64,000 nucleotides of DNA from Pseudomonas putida (GTDB taxonomy: Bacteria; Pseudomonadota; Gammaproteobacteria; Pseudomonadales; Pseudomonadaceae). The notes beneath the pieces are model-generated. The model was not told where the DNA came from, searched no databases, and worked only from the letters and a program-made list of their open reading frames with translations. Position 1 is the first letter of the stretch. Each line of letters opens with the position of its first letter. The translations under genes and the position numbers were made by a program. Positions 9,721 to 18,233 of the stretch are shown piece after piece. The stretch is from the NCBI GenBank assembly GCA_041071465.1, contig CP163498.1, forward strand, positions 2,384,501 through 2,448,500, in the 5' to 3' direction.

Positions 9721-9797
9721 TGGCGCACTCGGCGGGATTCGAACCCACGACCCCTGCCTTCGGAGGGCAGTACTCTATCCAGCTGAGCTACGAGTGC
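9721..9797 (-). tRNA. tRNA-Arg (anticodon CCG)
   Basis: On the minus strand the 77-base gene begins GCACTCGTAGCTCAGCTGGA and ends GTTCGAATCCCGCCGAGTGC, then G and an encoded CCA. The acceptor stem GCACTCG/CGAGTGC pairs over 7 bp. The anticodon arm is CTGCC-CTCCGAA-GGCAG, giving anticodon CCG (reads CGG, Arg). The T loop GTTCGAATC is standard. Confidence 0.97.
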
Positions 9798-9909
9798 AAC
9801 GCGCACGCATGATACCCATCTGAATCGGTGACGTCCATCGCCTTGATCTGTAGCTGTTTTTACCTTATTGGTTGTGCAGATCCCTACAGGCCGGAGGCAT
9901 GCCGACATC

Positions 9910-10773
9910 TCAGAGGGCGATCAACTCGGGCCTCAGGCCCTCTACACGGCGTGACGGTGGCGGCAGGTAGCCGCCGTCGCCGGTGATCTGGTGCAGCACC
10001 TTTTCGCGCAGGCCGTGCAGCGCTACGCCGGAGCGCAAGCGCGGGTGCGGCAGGTCTATGCCCACCACCGATTTGATGCGACCCGGCCGTGGCTCCAGCA
10101 CCACAACCCGATCCGCCAGGTACGTCGCCTCTTCGGCATCGTGGGTCACCAGCAAGGTGGTGATGCCCGCCCGCTCGCGAATGGCCAGCAATTCGTCCTG
10201 CAGTTGCTGGCGGGTCAGCGCATCCAGTGCGCCGAACGGCTCGTCGAGCAGCAGGATGCGCGGGCTGGCTACCAGGCCACGGGCTATCGCCACACGCTGG
10301 GCCATACCACCGGACAGCTGGTGTGGATAGGCCGACTCGAAGCCGACCAGCCCCACCAGTTGTACGAATTCATGTACCCGCCGGGCGCGCTCACCTTGGG
10401 TGAGCGACTCGTTGGCCAGGCCCAGCGCAATGTTCTGTTCCACGTTCAACCAGGGAAACAGCCGATGCTCCTGGAACACGATGCCACGTTCGCCACCAAT
10501 ACCGCTGACGGCGTGGCCGTCGATGCGAATGCTGCCGCTGTAGTCGGTATCCAACCCCACCAGCAGGCGCAGCAGGGTGGACTTGCCGCAGCCGGAAGCG
10601 CCGACGATGGCGATGAACTCGCCCTGGTTGATCGAAAGGTTGAAGTTGCGGATGGCCTCGAGCGGTTGGCCATCGACGCTGAACACTTTGCCCACCCCTT
10701 CGAAACTGACCAGGGGCGGGGTTGCGTCGGGCTGGTTGGCCGCGTGCAGGTGCGAAGTGTTGAAGGCGTTCAT
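9910..10773 (-). CDS. atsC: Sulfate-ester ABC transporter ATPase AtsC
   Basis: This 287-residue SsuB/TauB-type ATPase has Walker A GASGCGKST (about 58-66), Q-loop FQEHRLFPW, signature LSGGMAQR, Walker [13 protein letters not shown] and switch TLLVTHDAEE. It overlaps the upstream permease by four bases (ATGA), so the two are co-translated. The name rests on context: it forms a divergent pair with the binding-protein/atsK operon, the layout described for the P. putida S-313 ats locus. Alone, the sequence would only say sulfonate/nitrate/taurine-class ATPase. Confidence 0.85.
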   Translation of the reverse strand: MNAFNTSHLHAANQPDATPPLVSFEGVGKVFSVDGQPLEAIRNFNLSINQGEFIAIVGASGCGKSTLLRLLVGLDTDYSGSIRIDGHAVSGIGGERGIVFQEHRLFPWLNVEQNIALGLANESLTQGERARRVHEFVQLVGLVGFESAYPHQLSGGMAQRVAIARGLVASPRILLLDEPFGALDALTRQQLQDELLAIRERAGITTLLVTHDAEEATYLADRVVVLEPRPGRIKSVVGIDLPHPRLRSGVALHGLREKVLHQITGDGGYLPPPSRRVEGLRPELIAL

Positions 10774-12380
10774 GCGGTTCTCCAGCGCGTGGCGCGCGAT
10801 TCAAGGCGTTGTCCAAGGGTGCCGAGCAGGGCGCCGACCAGGCCGATCAACAGCATGGCGGCCATCACCTGGTCCATACGGAACAGCTGCTGGGCACCGA
10901 TCATCAGGCTGGCGATGCCGCCGTCCGAGGGCATGAAGTATTCGGCACCGATGGTGCCCAGCCAGGCATAGATCAGCGACAGGCGCAGGCCCGCGAAAAT
11001 GCCCGGGGCCGCACCGGGCAGTACCAGCAGGCGCAAGCGTTGCCACAGACCCAGACGCAGGGTGCGGGCGGCTTCGCCCAACTGTGGTGAGAGGCCGGCG
11101 ATACCGCGCTGGGTAGCGATCAGCAACGGGAAGAACGCGGCCAGCCCGACGAATACGTGCTTGGCCCCTTCGCCCAGGCCGAACCAGGCGGTGAGCAGCG
11201 GCACCCAGGCGAACAGCGCCACCTGGCGCAAGGCTGTCAGGCTCGGCCCGAACAGGCGCTCGGCATTACGGGACAGCCCTAGCACCAAGCCGGCCAGCAG
11301 GCCTGCGCCGCCACCCAGCAGCAAGCCGGTCAGGGTGCGTTGCAGGCTGAGCAGCAAGGCTTGTGGTAGCGAACCATCAGCCAGGCCGACCAGCAGCGTG
11401 CGCAGTACCTCCAGTGGCGAGGTCAAGATATTCGGGTCGACCCAGCCGAAGCTGCTGCTGGCCTGCCACAGCGCCAGTATCGCCAAGGGAAGCAGCAGGC
11501 TTTGCCAGCCACGCGGCACAGCACCGCGCTGGTGTTCCCCGGTGGCCGGTTGCGGCCAGTAAAGCAGGCGATGTTCCAGGGCCGAAAAACTGCGCTCCAG
11601 CACGGCACCGACCAGGCCGATCACCAGGATGCACAGCAGCACCAGGTCGAGCATGAACAGCTGCCGCCCCCAGACCATCAGGTAACCGATCCCCTCGCTG
11701 GAAGCCAGCAACTCGACCGCCAGCAGTGAGGTCCAGCCGGTGGCCAGTGCCAGGCGTACGCCAGTCAGAAAGGCGGGCAGGGCCGCCGGTAGCAACAGGC
11801 GCAGAAACAGCAGATGGCGAGGCAGGCGTAGCGCCGCGGCGGCCTCGCGCAGCTTGGGCTGGGCATCGCGCACACCGACCAGCGTGTGCAAGGTGATGGG
11901 GACCACCACGGCTTTCACCAGCACCACCAGCTTGAGCAACTCGCCGATGCCGAAGAACAGCATGAACAACGGGATCCAGGCCAGGGTCGGAATCTGCGCC
12001 AGCGCCACGAAGGTTGGCAGCACCAATGTCTGCGCCTGACGCGAAGCGCCCAGCCATACACCCAGCAGCAAGCCGCTGCCGATACCTACCGCCAGCCCCC
12101 AGAACAACCGCTGCAAGCTTATCCACAGGTGTTCCCAAAGCTCGCCGGCGCCAAACTCCAGCGCGCTTTGCCACACCAGCGCTGGTGCCGGCAGTATCTG
12201 CTCGCTCATCCAGTGCTGCCGGCTGGCCACCTCCCATAGCAGCGCAATCAGCACAGGCAGCAACCACGGCAGAACCCGCTGCACAGAGAGAATGCGGTCC
12301 CTGTGGGAGCGGCCTTGCGCCGCGAATGGGCCGCGTAGCGGCCCCCCCGATTCCTGCTCAGCACTCCATTCATAGGCCAT
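10770..12380 (-). CDS. atsB: Double-length ABC permease AtsB
   Basis: About 536 residues made of two tandem SsuC-type permease halves. Each has about six helices and an EAA loop: LREAAAALRLPRHLLFLRLL in the first, LGEAARTLRLGLWQRLRLLV in the second. Usual SsuC proteins have a single half of about 260 residues, so this is a natural fusion supplying both halves of the channel. The first roughly 30 residues (QESGGPLRGPFAAQGRSH) are encoded by an extragenic-palindrome-like sequence. The start is uncertain: ATG 12380 is given, GTG 12407 is further upstream and GTG 12284 lies just after the repeat; none has a good ribosome site. Confidence 0.85.
   Translation of the reverse strand: MAYEWSAEQESGGPLRGPFAAQGRSHRDRILSVQRVLPWLLPVLIALLWEVASRQHWMSEQILPAPALVWQSALEFGAGELWEHLWISLQRLFWGLAVGIGSGLLLGVWLGASRQAQTLVLPTFVALAQIPTLAWIPLFMLFFGIGELLKLVVLVKAVVVPITLHTLVGVRDAQPKLREAAAALRLPRHLLFLRLLLPAALPAFLTGVRLALATGWTSLLAVELLASSEGIGYLMVWGRQLFMLDLVLLCILVIGLVGAVLERSFSALEHRLLYWPQPATGEHQRGAVPRGWQSLLLPLAILALWQASSSFGWVDPNILTSPLEVLRTLLVGLADGSLPQALLLSLQRTLTGLLLGGGAGLLAGLVLGLSRNAERLFGPSLTALRQVALFAWVPLLTAWFGLGEGAKHVFVGLAAFFPLLIATQRGIAGLSPQLGEAARTLRLGLWQRLRLLVLPGAAPGIFAGLRLSLIYAWLGTIGAEYFMPSDGGIASLMIGAQQLFRMDQVMAAMLLIGLVGALLGTLGQRLESRATRWRTA
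12299..12345. repeat. REP-type palindrome overlapping the atsB 5' end
   Basis: The sequence CTGTGGGAGCGGCCTTG followed by the hairpin GGGCCGCGTAGCGGCCC matches the GACACAAGGCCGC family found between genes elsewhere in the window. Here it lies inside, or just upstream of, the atsB reading frame and keeps the frame open. Confidence 0.75.
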
Positions 12381-12670
12381 TTCCCGAAGCGTTGTTAAGT
12401 TATTCACTTATGGAATTAAAAATTAACTTAATCAGCATTCAAGAGATAAGAGCATGCGTCCTCTGCATGGGGAAGCCCCTTGCCGTTGCGTTTTCCTCAT
12501 ATTTTCCATGCGTTTTCCGCAAGCTCCGCTCAGGCCCGCATGCAGCCTGATTTATGCCTTTCAGTTACTAAAAAATGAAGTTTTGATCTTTGTGGGTTCT
12601 AACCAGACCTGCCTAGCTTCTGGCCAAAGCGCCGGCCATCGCCGGTGGCAGCCTGCCAAGGAGCCTTGCC
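12381..12670. promoter_or_regulatory. Divergent promoter region atsBC / atsRK
   Basis: The 290 bases between the two operons hold an AT-rich block (about 12393-12430) including TTATGGAATTAA at 12408-12419, similar to blocks before sftP, ssuE and epsC. No -10/-35 pair is clear enough to call. In S-313 both operons are reported to need SftR and sulfate starvation; direct sites cannot be assigned here. Confidence 0.5.
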
Positions 12671-13708
12671 ATGAAAACCCCGTTGCGTCACCTGATTACC
12701 GCCCTTGGGCTGGCGTTCACCCTAAGTGCCCACGCGGCTGAACCGGCCAAGCCAGCAAGCATCCGCATCGCCGTCCCCGACCTGAGCGCCGGCAGCAAGC
12801 CCAGCGCCGGTGGTGTGGTCGATGTACTGCGTGACCAGCAATTGCTGGAGAAGGAATTCGCCAAGGACGGCATCCGCATCGACTGGCGCTTTTTCAAGGG
12901 TGCCGGGCCGGTGGTGAACGAGGCATTGGCCAACGGCCAGGCTGATTTCGCGTACCTCGGCGACCTGGCGGCAATCGTCGGCAAGGCCAATGGCCTGGAT
13001 ACCCGCGTGCTGTCGGCGGGCGTGCGCGGGGTGAAGAGCTACCTGGGCGTGGTACCGGGCTCTGGCATCAAGACCTTGCACGACCTCAAGGGCAAGCGTG
13101 TGGCGGTGTTCCGCGGCACTGCCAACCAGTTGTCGTTCGCCAGCGCCCTGGCCAGCCAGGGGCTGAGCGAGCGTGAGCTGAAGGTGATAAACCTCGATTT
13201 CAACGCCGCCAACGCTGCGCTGGCGGCCAAGCAGATCGATGCCACCTGGGGCCTGTCCAACCTGCTATCGCTGCGTGAGCGCGGGCTGGTCGAGCTACCG
13301 GTCAATTCGCGTGACCTCGAAGGCGCCGGCAGCACCCAGGCAGTGCTGCTGGGCACCGGCGATTTCATCCGTCAATACCCCGAGCTGGTGCAGCGCCTGG
13401 TCAATGCCCAGGAGCAGGCCAGTGCCTGGCTGCGCGACGAACACAACCGTCAGGCATACATCGATCTGGTGGCCAGCAACGCCAATTGGCCGCGCAGCAT
13501 CCTCAGCGATGACCTGGCCAAGGAAGACCTCGCCCACTACTTCGACCCACGCCTGGACGCCGGATTCGTCGGCCAACTGCAGCAAGGCGTCGACCTGGCT
13601 GCCAAGGAGCGTTTGATTCGCCGTGGCTTCCAGGTGGCCGACTGGATCGAACCGCGTTTCCTCGATGCTGCGCTGAAACAGGAGCAGGCCGTGCAGGCCG
13701 CCCGCTGA
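12671..13708 (+). CDS. atsR: Sulfate-ester-binding periplasmic protein AtsR
   Basis: The 345-residue protein has a Sec signal ([20 protein letters not shown], cleavage near HAA). It has the SsuA/TauA-type solute-binding fold: [17 protein letters not shown], then [35 protein letters not shown] and [18 protein letters not shown]. It is first in an operon with atsK, 40 bases apart. In S-313 this protein is the binding component of the ats transporter. The ligand, an alkyl or aryl sulfate ester, is inferred from the atsK linkage rather than from residues. AAGGAG lies upstream of the ATG. Confidence 0.85.
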   Translation: MKTPLRHLITALGLAFTLSAHAAEPAKPASIRIAVPDLSAGSKPSAGGVVDVLRDQQLLEKEFAKDGIRIDWRFFKGAGPVVNEALANGQADFAYLGDLAAIVGKANGLDTRVLSAGVRGVKSYLGVVPGSGIKTLHDLKGKRVAVFRGTANQLSFASALASQGLSERELKVINLDFNAANAALAAKQIDATWGLSNLLSLRERGLVELPVNSRDLEGAGSTQAVLLGTGDFIRQYPELVQRLVNAQEQASAWLRDEHNRQAYIDLVASNANWPRSILSDDLAKEDLAHYFDPRLDAGFVGQLQQGVDLAAKERLIRRGFQVADWIEPRFLDAALKQEQAVQAAR

Positions 13709-13748
13709 ACCATCAAAAACCCCGACAATGACCGCAAGGACCACGACC

Positions 13749-14654
13749 ATGAGCAATGCTGCCCTGGCCACCGCGCCACAAGCCCTTGAACTCGACATTC
13801 ACCCGGTTGCCGGCCGTATCGGCGCCGAAATCCGCGGGGTAAGACTGTCCGCCGACCTCGACGCAGCTACCGTCGAGGCTATTCAGGCGGCCCTGGTACA
13901 ACACAAAGTGATCTTCTTCCGTGAGCAGACCCACCTGGATGACCAGAGCCAGGAAGGTTTTGCCAAACTGCTCGGCGAGCCGGTGGCCCACCCGACCGTA
14001 CCGGTGGTCGATGGCACCAGCTACCTGCTGCAACTGGATGGTGCCGAAGGTCAGCGAGCCAACTCCTGGCACACCGACGTGACCTTCGTCGATGCCTACC
14101 CCAAAGCCTCGATCCTGCGCAGCGTGGTGGCGCCGGCATCCGGTGGCGATACCGTGTGGGCCAACACGGCTGCGGCCTACCAGGAATTGCCTGAGCCGCT
14201 GCGCGAGCTGGCCGACAAGCTGTGGGCGGTGCACAGCAACGAATACGACTACGCCAGCATCAAGCCAGATGTAGACCCGGCCAAGCTTGAGCGTTATCGC
14301 AAGGTATTCACATCGACCGTGTACGAAACCGAGCACCCGGTGGTACGCGTGCATCCGATCAGTGGTGAGCGGGCACTGCAATTGGGGCACTTCGTTAAAC
14401 GCATCAAGGGCTATTCGCTGGCGGATTCGCAGCACCTGTTCGCTGTGCTGCAAGGGCATGTGACGCGCCTGGAGAACACTGTGCGCTGGCGCTGGCAGGT
14501 GGGGGATGTGGCGATTTGGGATAACCGCGCGACGCAGCATTATGCGGTGGATGATTATGGGACCCAGCCGCGGGTTGTGCGCCGGGTGACATTGGCGGGA
14601 GAAGTGCCGGTGGGTGTGGATGGTCAACTGAGCCGGACTACGCGTAAAGGTTGA
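13749..14654 (+). CDS. atsK: Alkylsulfatase AtsK (2-oxoglutarate/Fe(II) dioxygenase)
   Basis: This 301-residue cytosolic enzyme cleaves alkyl sulfate esters oxidatively, giving aldehyde and sulfate with decarboxylation of 2-oxoglutarate. It is a close match from memory to AtsK of P. putida S-313 in length and sequence. The iron ligands are His108 and Asp110 (SWHTDVTF) and a C-terminal His in [13 protein letters not shown]; the arginine near RVTLAG binds 2-oxoglutarate. The start is ATG 13749, with AAGGA 8 bases upstream, rather than ATG 13728. It is the last gene of the atsR operon and is followed by an extragenic palindrome pair. Expression is probably sulfate-repressed. Confidence 0.95.
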   Translation: MSNAALATAPQALELDIHPVAGRIGAEIRGVRLSADLDAATVEAIQAALVQHKVIFFREQTHLDDQSQEGFAKLLGEPVAHPTVPVVDGTSYLLQLDGAEGQRANSWHTDVTFVDAYPKASILRSVVAPASGGDTVWANTAAAYQELPEPLRELADKLWAVHSNEYDYASIKPDVDPAKLERYRKVFTSTVYETEHPVVRVHPISGERALQLGHFVKRIKGYSLADSQHLFAVLQGHVTRLENTVRWRWQVGDVAIWDNRATQHYAVDDYGTQPRVVRRVTLAGEVPVGVDGQLSRTTRKG

Positions 14655-14660
14655 GAGTGC

Positions 14661-14770
14661 CGGGGCCGCTTTGCGGCCCTGTCGCGACACAAGGCCGCTT
14701 CCACAAAAGCACGGCGCACGCCGAGCCAATGTGTAGCGGCCTTGTGTTGCGATCCGGGGGCGAAGCCCCC
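14661..14770. repeat. Inverted pair of REP-type palindromes
   Basis: Two copies of the GGGGCCGCTTTGCGGCCC plus GACACAAGGCCGCT unit face each other and fill the space between the convergent atsK and sftR genes. It is probably a bidirectional transcription barrier. Confidence 0.8.
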
Positions 14771-14772
14771 AG

Positions 14773-15687
14773 CTACATCTCGGTATCACAGGCAATCAAC
14801 TGCCTCACCAGCCCTTGCGCCAGCGGCGACAAGCCATACCCCACCCGGCTCACCACTCCATAGCGTGTATGGCACGCTTCTTCCTGCTCCGGCGTCAGGT
14901 CCGCCAGCTGCAACTTCACCAGCCCGCCGTCGCGTTGATAAGGCCGCAAATTGGCATTGCAGGCAATGCCGATGGTGTCCGAGTGCATCACCACATTCAG
15001 CAGCGCGTACCCATGCTCGCACTCCACCGCAGGCAAGAAGTCCTGCCGCCCACTAAGGTCACTGAGGATCTTGCGGATATTCGGCGGGCGAAAAGTGGTG
15101 GCCATCGGATAGTCGAACAGGTCTCGTGCCAGCACGCTCTGCCGCTTGGTCAGCGGGTGCCCGGCGCGGCAGCAAAAATGCCAGCGTTGCGGCGTCAGCT
15201 TGTGCACTTGGTAATCCGGGTCAGACTCGAACTGGCGGGTGTCGGCAACGAAAAACTCGATCTCCTCGGCTACCAGCTTGCGGTTCAGCGCCTGCCAGTT
15301 GTCCACCTGGAAGCAGGTGCGCGCCGCCGGGAATTCGGCCACGAAGCGCGCCACCGCACGCGGCACCAAACCACCGGCTGGCGCGGGGCCGGAGCCAAAG
15401 CGCACCACCCCGGTGGTTGCGCCGTTGAATTGGTGAATTTCGTTGACCAGGTTGTGCGCCCCATGCACCAGCCGCCGCGAATGCTCCAGCACCAGCAACC
15501 CCTGGCGGGTTGGCGCCAGTTCCTTGCTGGCGCGGTCCACCAGGCGGCAGCCGATGTTGTGCTCCAGGGTCTGGATGCTGCGGCTGAAAGCCGATTGCGA
15601 CAGGTTAACCGCCGCCGCTGCCGCCACGAAACTGCGGTGCTCGACAAGGGCAATGTAGTGGCGCAGTTGACGCAGATCGATATGCAT
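14773..15687 (-). CDS. sftR: LysR-type regulator SftR
   Basis: The 304-residue protein has an N-terminal winged helix-turn-helix (DLRQLRHYIALVEHRSFVAA, then NLSQSAFSRSIQTLEHNIGC). A LysR-type substrate-binding domain follows (VRFGSGPAPAGGLVPRAVAR, VDNWQALNRKLVAEEIEFFV). Position between atsK and a divergent TonB-receptor gene matches SftR of P. putida S-313, reported as the activator of sulfate-ester genes. The co-inducer is thought to be linked to sulfate-ester or sulfur status; nothing in this sequence settles it. Confidence 0.88.
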   Translation of the reverse strand: MHIDLRQLRHYIALVEHRSFVAAAAAVNLSQSAFSRSIQTLEHNIGCRLVDRASKELAPTRQGLLVLEHSRRLVHGAHNLVNEIHQFNGATTGVVRFGSGPAPAGGLVPRAVARFVAEFPAARTCFQVDNWQALNRKLVAEEIEFFVADTRQFESDPDYQVHKLTPQRWHFCCRAGHPLTKRQSVLARDLFDYPMATTFRPPNIRKILSDLSGRQDFLPAVECEHGYALLNVVMHSDTIGIACNANLRPYQRDGGLVKLQLADLTPEQEEACHTRYGVVSRVGYGLSPLAQGLVRQLIACDTEM

Positions 15688-15879
15688 TTTCTACATTAAA
15701 ACCTTCGGTCAAATGCAATTGCTGACAAGGGTGAGTCCCCTTATAAAGGGTGTTACTTATTCCACTAAATATGAATTACAAATATTTATATCACTTAAAA
15801 GAATATAAGCCCGTCTGACCGCGACTCGGTTCCGCCAACGGAAATGCTCGCCAGGGCCCATGCCTCAAGGAGCATTTGC
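15688..15879. promoter_or_regulatory. Divergent promoter region sftR / sftP
   Basis: These 192 bases contain a strongly AT-rich stretch (about 15741-15810), with TTATTCCA at 15757-15764 and AATATTTATATCACTTAAAA after it. This contrasts with the high GC of the flanking genes. It is the likely site for SftR and CysB-type binding. The ribosome site of sftP, AAGGAG at 15867-15872, lies at its end. Confidence 0.5.
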
Positions 15880-18216
15880 ATGTCCGGACTTTCCCGTTGG
15901 CCTGCGCGCGCGTCGCGTTTCACCTTGCAACCCTTGGCCGCTGGCGTGCTGCTGGCGGCGTCCTCCGGAAGCTTTGCCGAAGCGCCGGTCAGTGCCACCC
16001 CGGCGGTGGAACAGGAAGCCAAGCTCGGCACCGTCACGGTCAATGCTCGCCGCCGGGAAGAAACCGCGCAAAGCGTGCCCACGCCGATCAGCGTGTTGGA
16101 CAGCGAAACCCTGGAAACTCAGCGCATCTACCGCGTGCAGGATTTGCAACAGTTGGTGCCCAGCACCAACGTCGCTTATGTGCATGCGCGCCAGTCGAGC
16201 ATCTCGATCCGTGGCCTGGGTAACAACCCGGCCAGCGACGGCTTGGAAGGCAGCGTTGGTATCTACCTGGACAACGTCTACCTCGGCCGCCCCGGCATGG
16301 CGGTATTCGACCTGCTGGATGTCGAGCAACTGGAAGTGCTGCGCGGCCCGCAGGGCACGTTGTTCGGCAAGAACACCACCGCTGGTGTGCTGAACATCAC
16401 CACGCGCAAGCCCACCTTCCACCGCGAAGGCAGCATCCAGCAGTCGTTCGGCGAAGACGGCTACCTGCAAACCCAGGGCAGTTTCTCGGGGCCGATCAGC
16501 GAGACGCTGGCCGGGCGCATCAGCGCCTATCGCACCGAAGACGATGGCTATGTGAAGAACATCCACAACGGTGACGACCTCAACGGCGGCAAGCGCCAGG
16601 GCTTTCGCACCCAACTGCTGTTCAAGCCCAGCGACACCTTCAACCTGCGCTGGATAGGCGAGTACAACGAAGAAGACTCCAACAACGGCATCCTCAGCCT
16701 GTACAGCACCGGGCCGACCATCAATGGCGTCAATCGCTACGAAAGCCTGGCCGCCCAGGCGGGCGCGACGCTGGTGTCGGGCAAGGACCGCAAGGTCAAT
16801 TTCGACGCCGACCAACAGGTGACGGTGTTCCAGGGCGGTACTTCGGTGGAGGCCAACTGGACCTTGCCCAACGACTTCACCCTGACTTCGATCACCGCCT
16901 ACCGCTGGTGGGACTTCACCCCGCGCAACGACGACGGCCTGAACGTGCCGGTGTTCTACAGTGCCGGTGTATCGGTGCGTGACAAGCAGTACTCGCAGGA
17001 AATCCGCCTGGCATCGCCCACCGGTGGTGCATTCGACTATGTGCTGGGTGCCTACTACTTCAAGCAGGACCTGGACAACAAGTCCTTCACCTATTACGGG
17101 CCGCAGGCGGATATCTGGAACCTGACCCCGGCCGGTGCGCTGAACAACGTCAACACAATCGGTGATGGGCACATCGATACCGACAGCTACGCGCTGTTCG
17201 CCCAGGGCACCTGGCATGTCACCGATCGCCTGGACTTCACCGCCGGTATCCGCGGAACCTACGAAGAAAAGAGCGCCTGGGTGACTCGCGATGCGCCCAG
17301 CGGCGGTGCCGCGGTAGATGGGGCCGCTGCCGCCGCGCGCCAGGCCCGGATAGGTGCCTATGATTCGGGCGACCTCAACCAATACAGCTTCAGCCCTTCC
17401 GGCCTGTTGGGCCTGAGCTACCGCTTCAGCGAGCAACTGCTGGGCTACGCCACCCTGACTCACGGTGAGAAATCTGGCGGTGTAAACCTGACTGTAGGCG
17501 CCGCGCCACGGCTGGGCACCGATTCGCTGCTGGTGGGCACCGAGCGGGTCAACAACGCCGAACTGGGCTTGAAAAGCACCTTGTTCGACGGCCGCCTGCA
17601 ACTCAACAGCAATCTGTTCTGGGCTGAAGTGCATGGTTACCAGGCCAACGTCTACGACCAGATCAACCGCGTGCAGTACCTGGCCAACGCTGGGCGCGTG
17701 CGCTCGCGCGGCCTGGAGTTCGAGGCCACGGCGCTGCCGATTCGTGGCCTCACGGTCAACTTCAACGGTTCGTGGAACGACGTACGCTACACCGAGTACA
17801 AGGACGCCCCATGCCCGCCGGAGGTGAGCCTGGCCAATGCCACTGCCACCTGCGATCTGTCCGGCCACCAGGTGGTCGGCGCCTCCAAGTACATCGCCAA
17901 CCTCAACACCCAATACAAGTGGCAAGCCACCGAGCATGTCGAGCCCTACGTCACTGCCAGCTACGCCTTCCGCTCGAAGGCCGTGGGCACCATTGACGAT
18001 TCCGATTTCGGCCAGATCCCCAGCTACGCGCTGGTCAACCTTTCCGCCGGTGTGCGCCTGGACCAGGGCGACGGCGTGGTCGACCTGTCGCTGTGGGTGA
18101 AAAACGCCGGCGACAAAACCTACTTCACCAGCCTGTGGAACTCCGCCAACGGTGGTTATGCCGGCGTGCTCGGCACCCCACGCACCTTCGGCGCAACCGC
18201 CCGTTACGACTTCTGA
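15880..18216 (+). CDS. sftP: TonB-dependent outer-membrane receptor SftP
   Basis: The 778-residue protein has a long signal peptide ending near GSFAEA, a TonB box region (LGTVTVNARRREE), and a plug domain with QSSISIRGLGNNPASDG and VEVLRGPQGTLFGKNT-like sequence (EQLEVLRGPQGTLFGKNTTA). A 22-strand barrel follows, ending in ARYDF with the usual terminal aromatic. Such receptors usually import iron complexes. Here the divergent sftR and neighbouring sulfatase-type genes indicate energised uptake of sulfate esters across the outer membrane, as proposed for S-313 SftP. ATG 15880 is chosen over an upstream in-frame ATG at 15844 because of the ribosome site. Confidence 0.9.
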   Translation: MSGLSRWPARASRFTLQPLAAGVLLAASSGSFAEAPVSATPAVEQEAKLGTVTVNARRREETAQSVPTPISVLDSETLETQRIYRVQDLQQLVPSTNVAYVHARQSSISIRGLGNNPASDGLEGSVGIYLDNVYLGRPGMAVFDLLDVEQLEVLRGPQGTLFGKNTTAGVLNITTRKPTFHREGSIQQSFGEDGYLQTQGSFSGPISETLAGRISAYRTEDDGYVKNIHNGDDLNGGKRQGFRTQLLFKPSDTFNLRWIGEYNEEDSNNGILSLYSTGPTINGVNRYESLAAQAGATLVSGKDRKVNFDADQQVTVFQGGTSVEANWTLPNDFTLTSITAYRWWDFTPRNDDGLNVPVFYSAGVSVRDKQYSQEIRLASPTGGAFDYVLGAYYFKQDLDNKSFTYYGPQADIWNLTPAGALNNVNTIGDGHIDTDSYALFAQGTWHVTDRLDFTAGIRGTYEEKSAWVTRDAPSGGAAVDGAAAAARQARIGAYDSGDLNQYSFSPSGLLGLSYRFSEQLLGYATLTHGEKSGGVNLTVGAAPRLGTDSLLVGTERVNNAELGLKSTLFDGRLQLNSNLFWAEVHGYQANVYDQINRVQYLANAGRVRSRGLEFEATALPIRGLTVNFNGSWNDVRYTEYKDAPCPPEVSLANATATCDLSGHQVVGASKYIANLNTQYKWQATEHVEPYVTASYAFRSKAVGTIDDSDFGQIPSYALVNLSAGVRLDQGDGVVDLSLWVKNAGDKTYFTSLWNSANGGYAGVLGTPRTFGATARYDF

Positions 18217-18233
18217 GCACAAGGAGCTATGCC

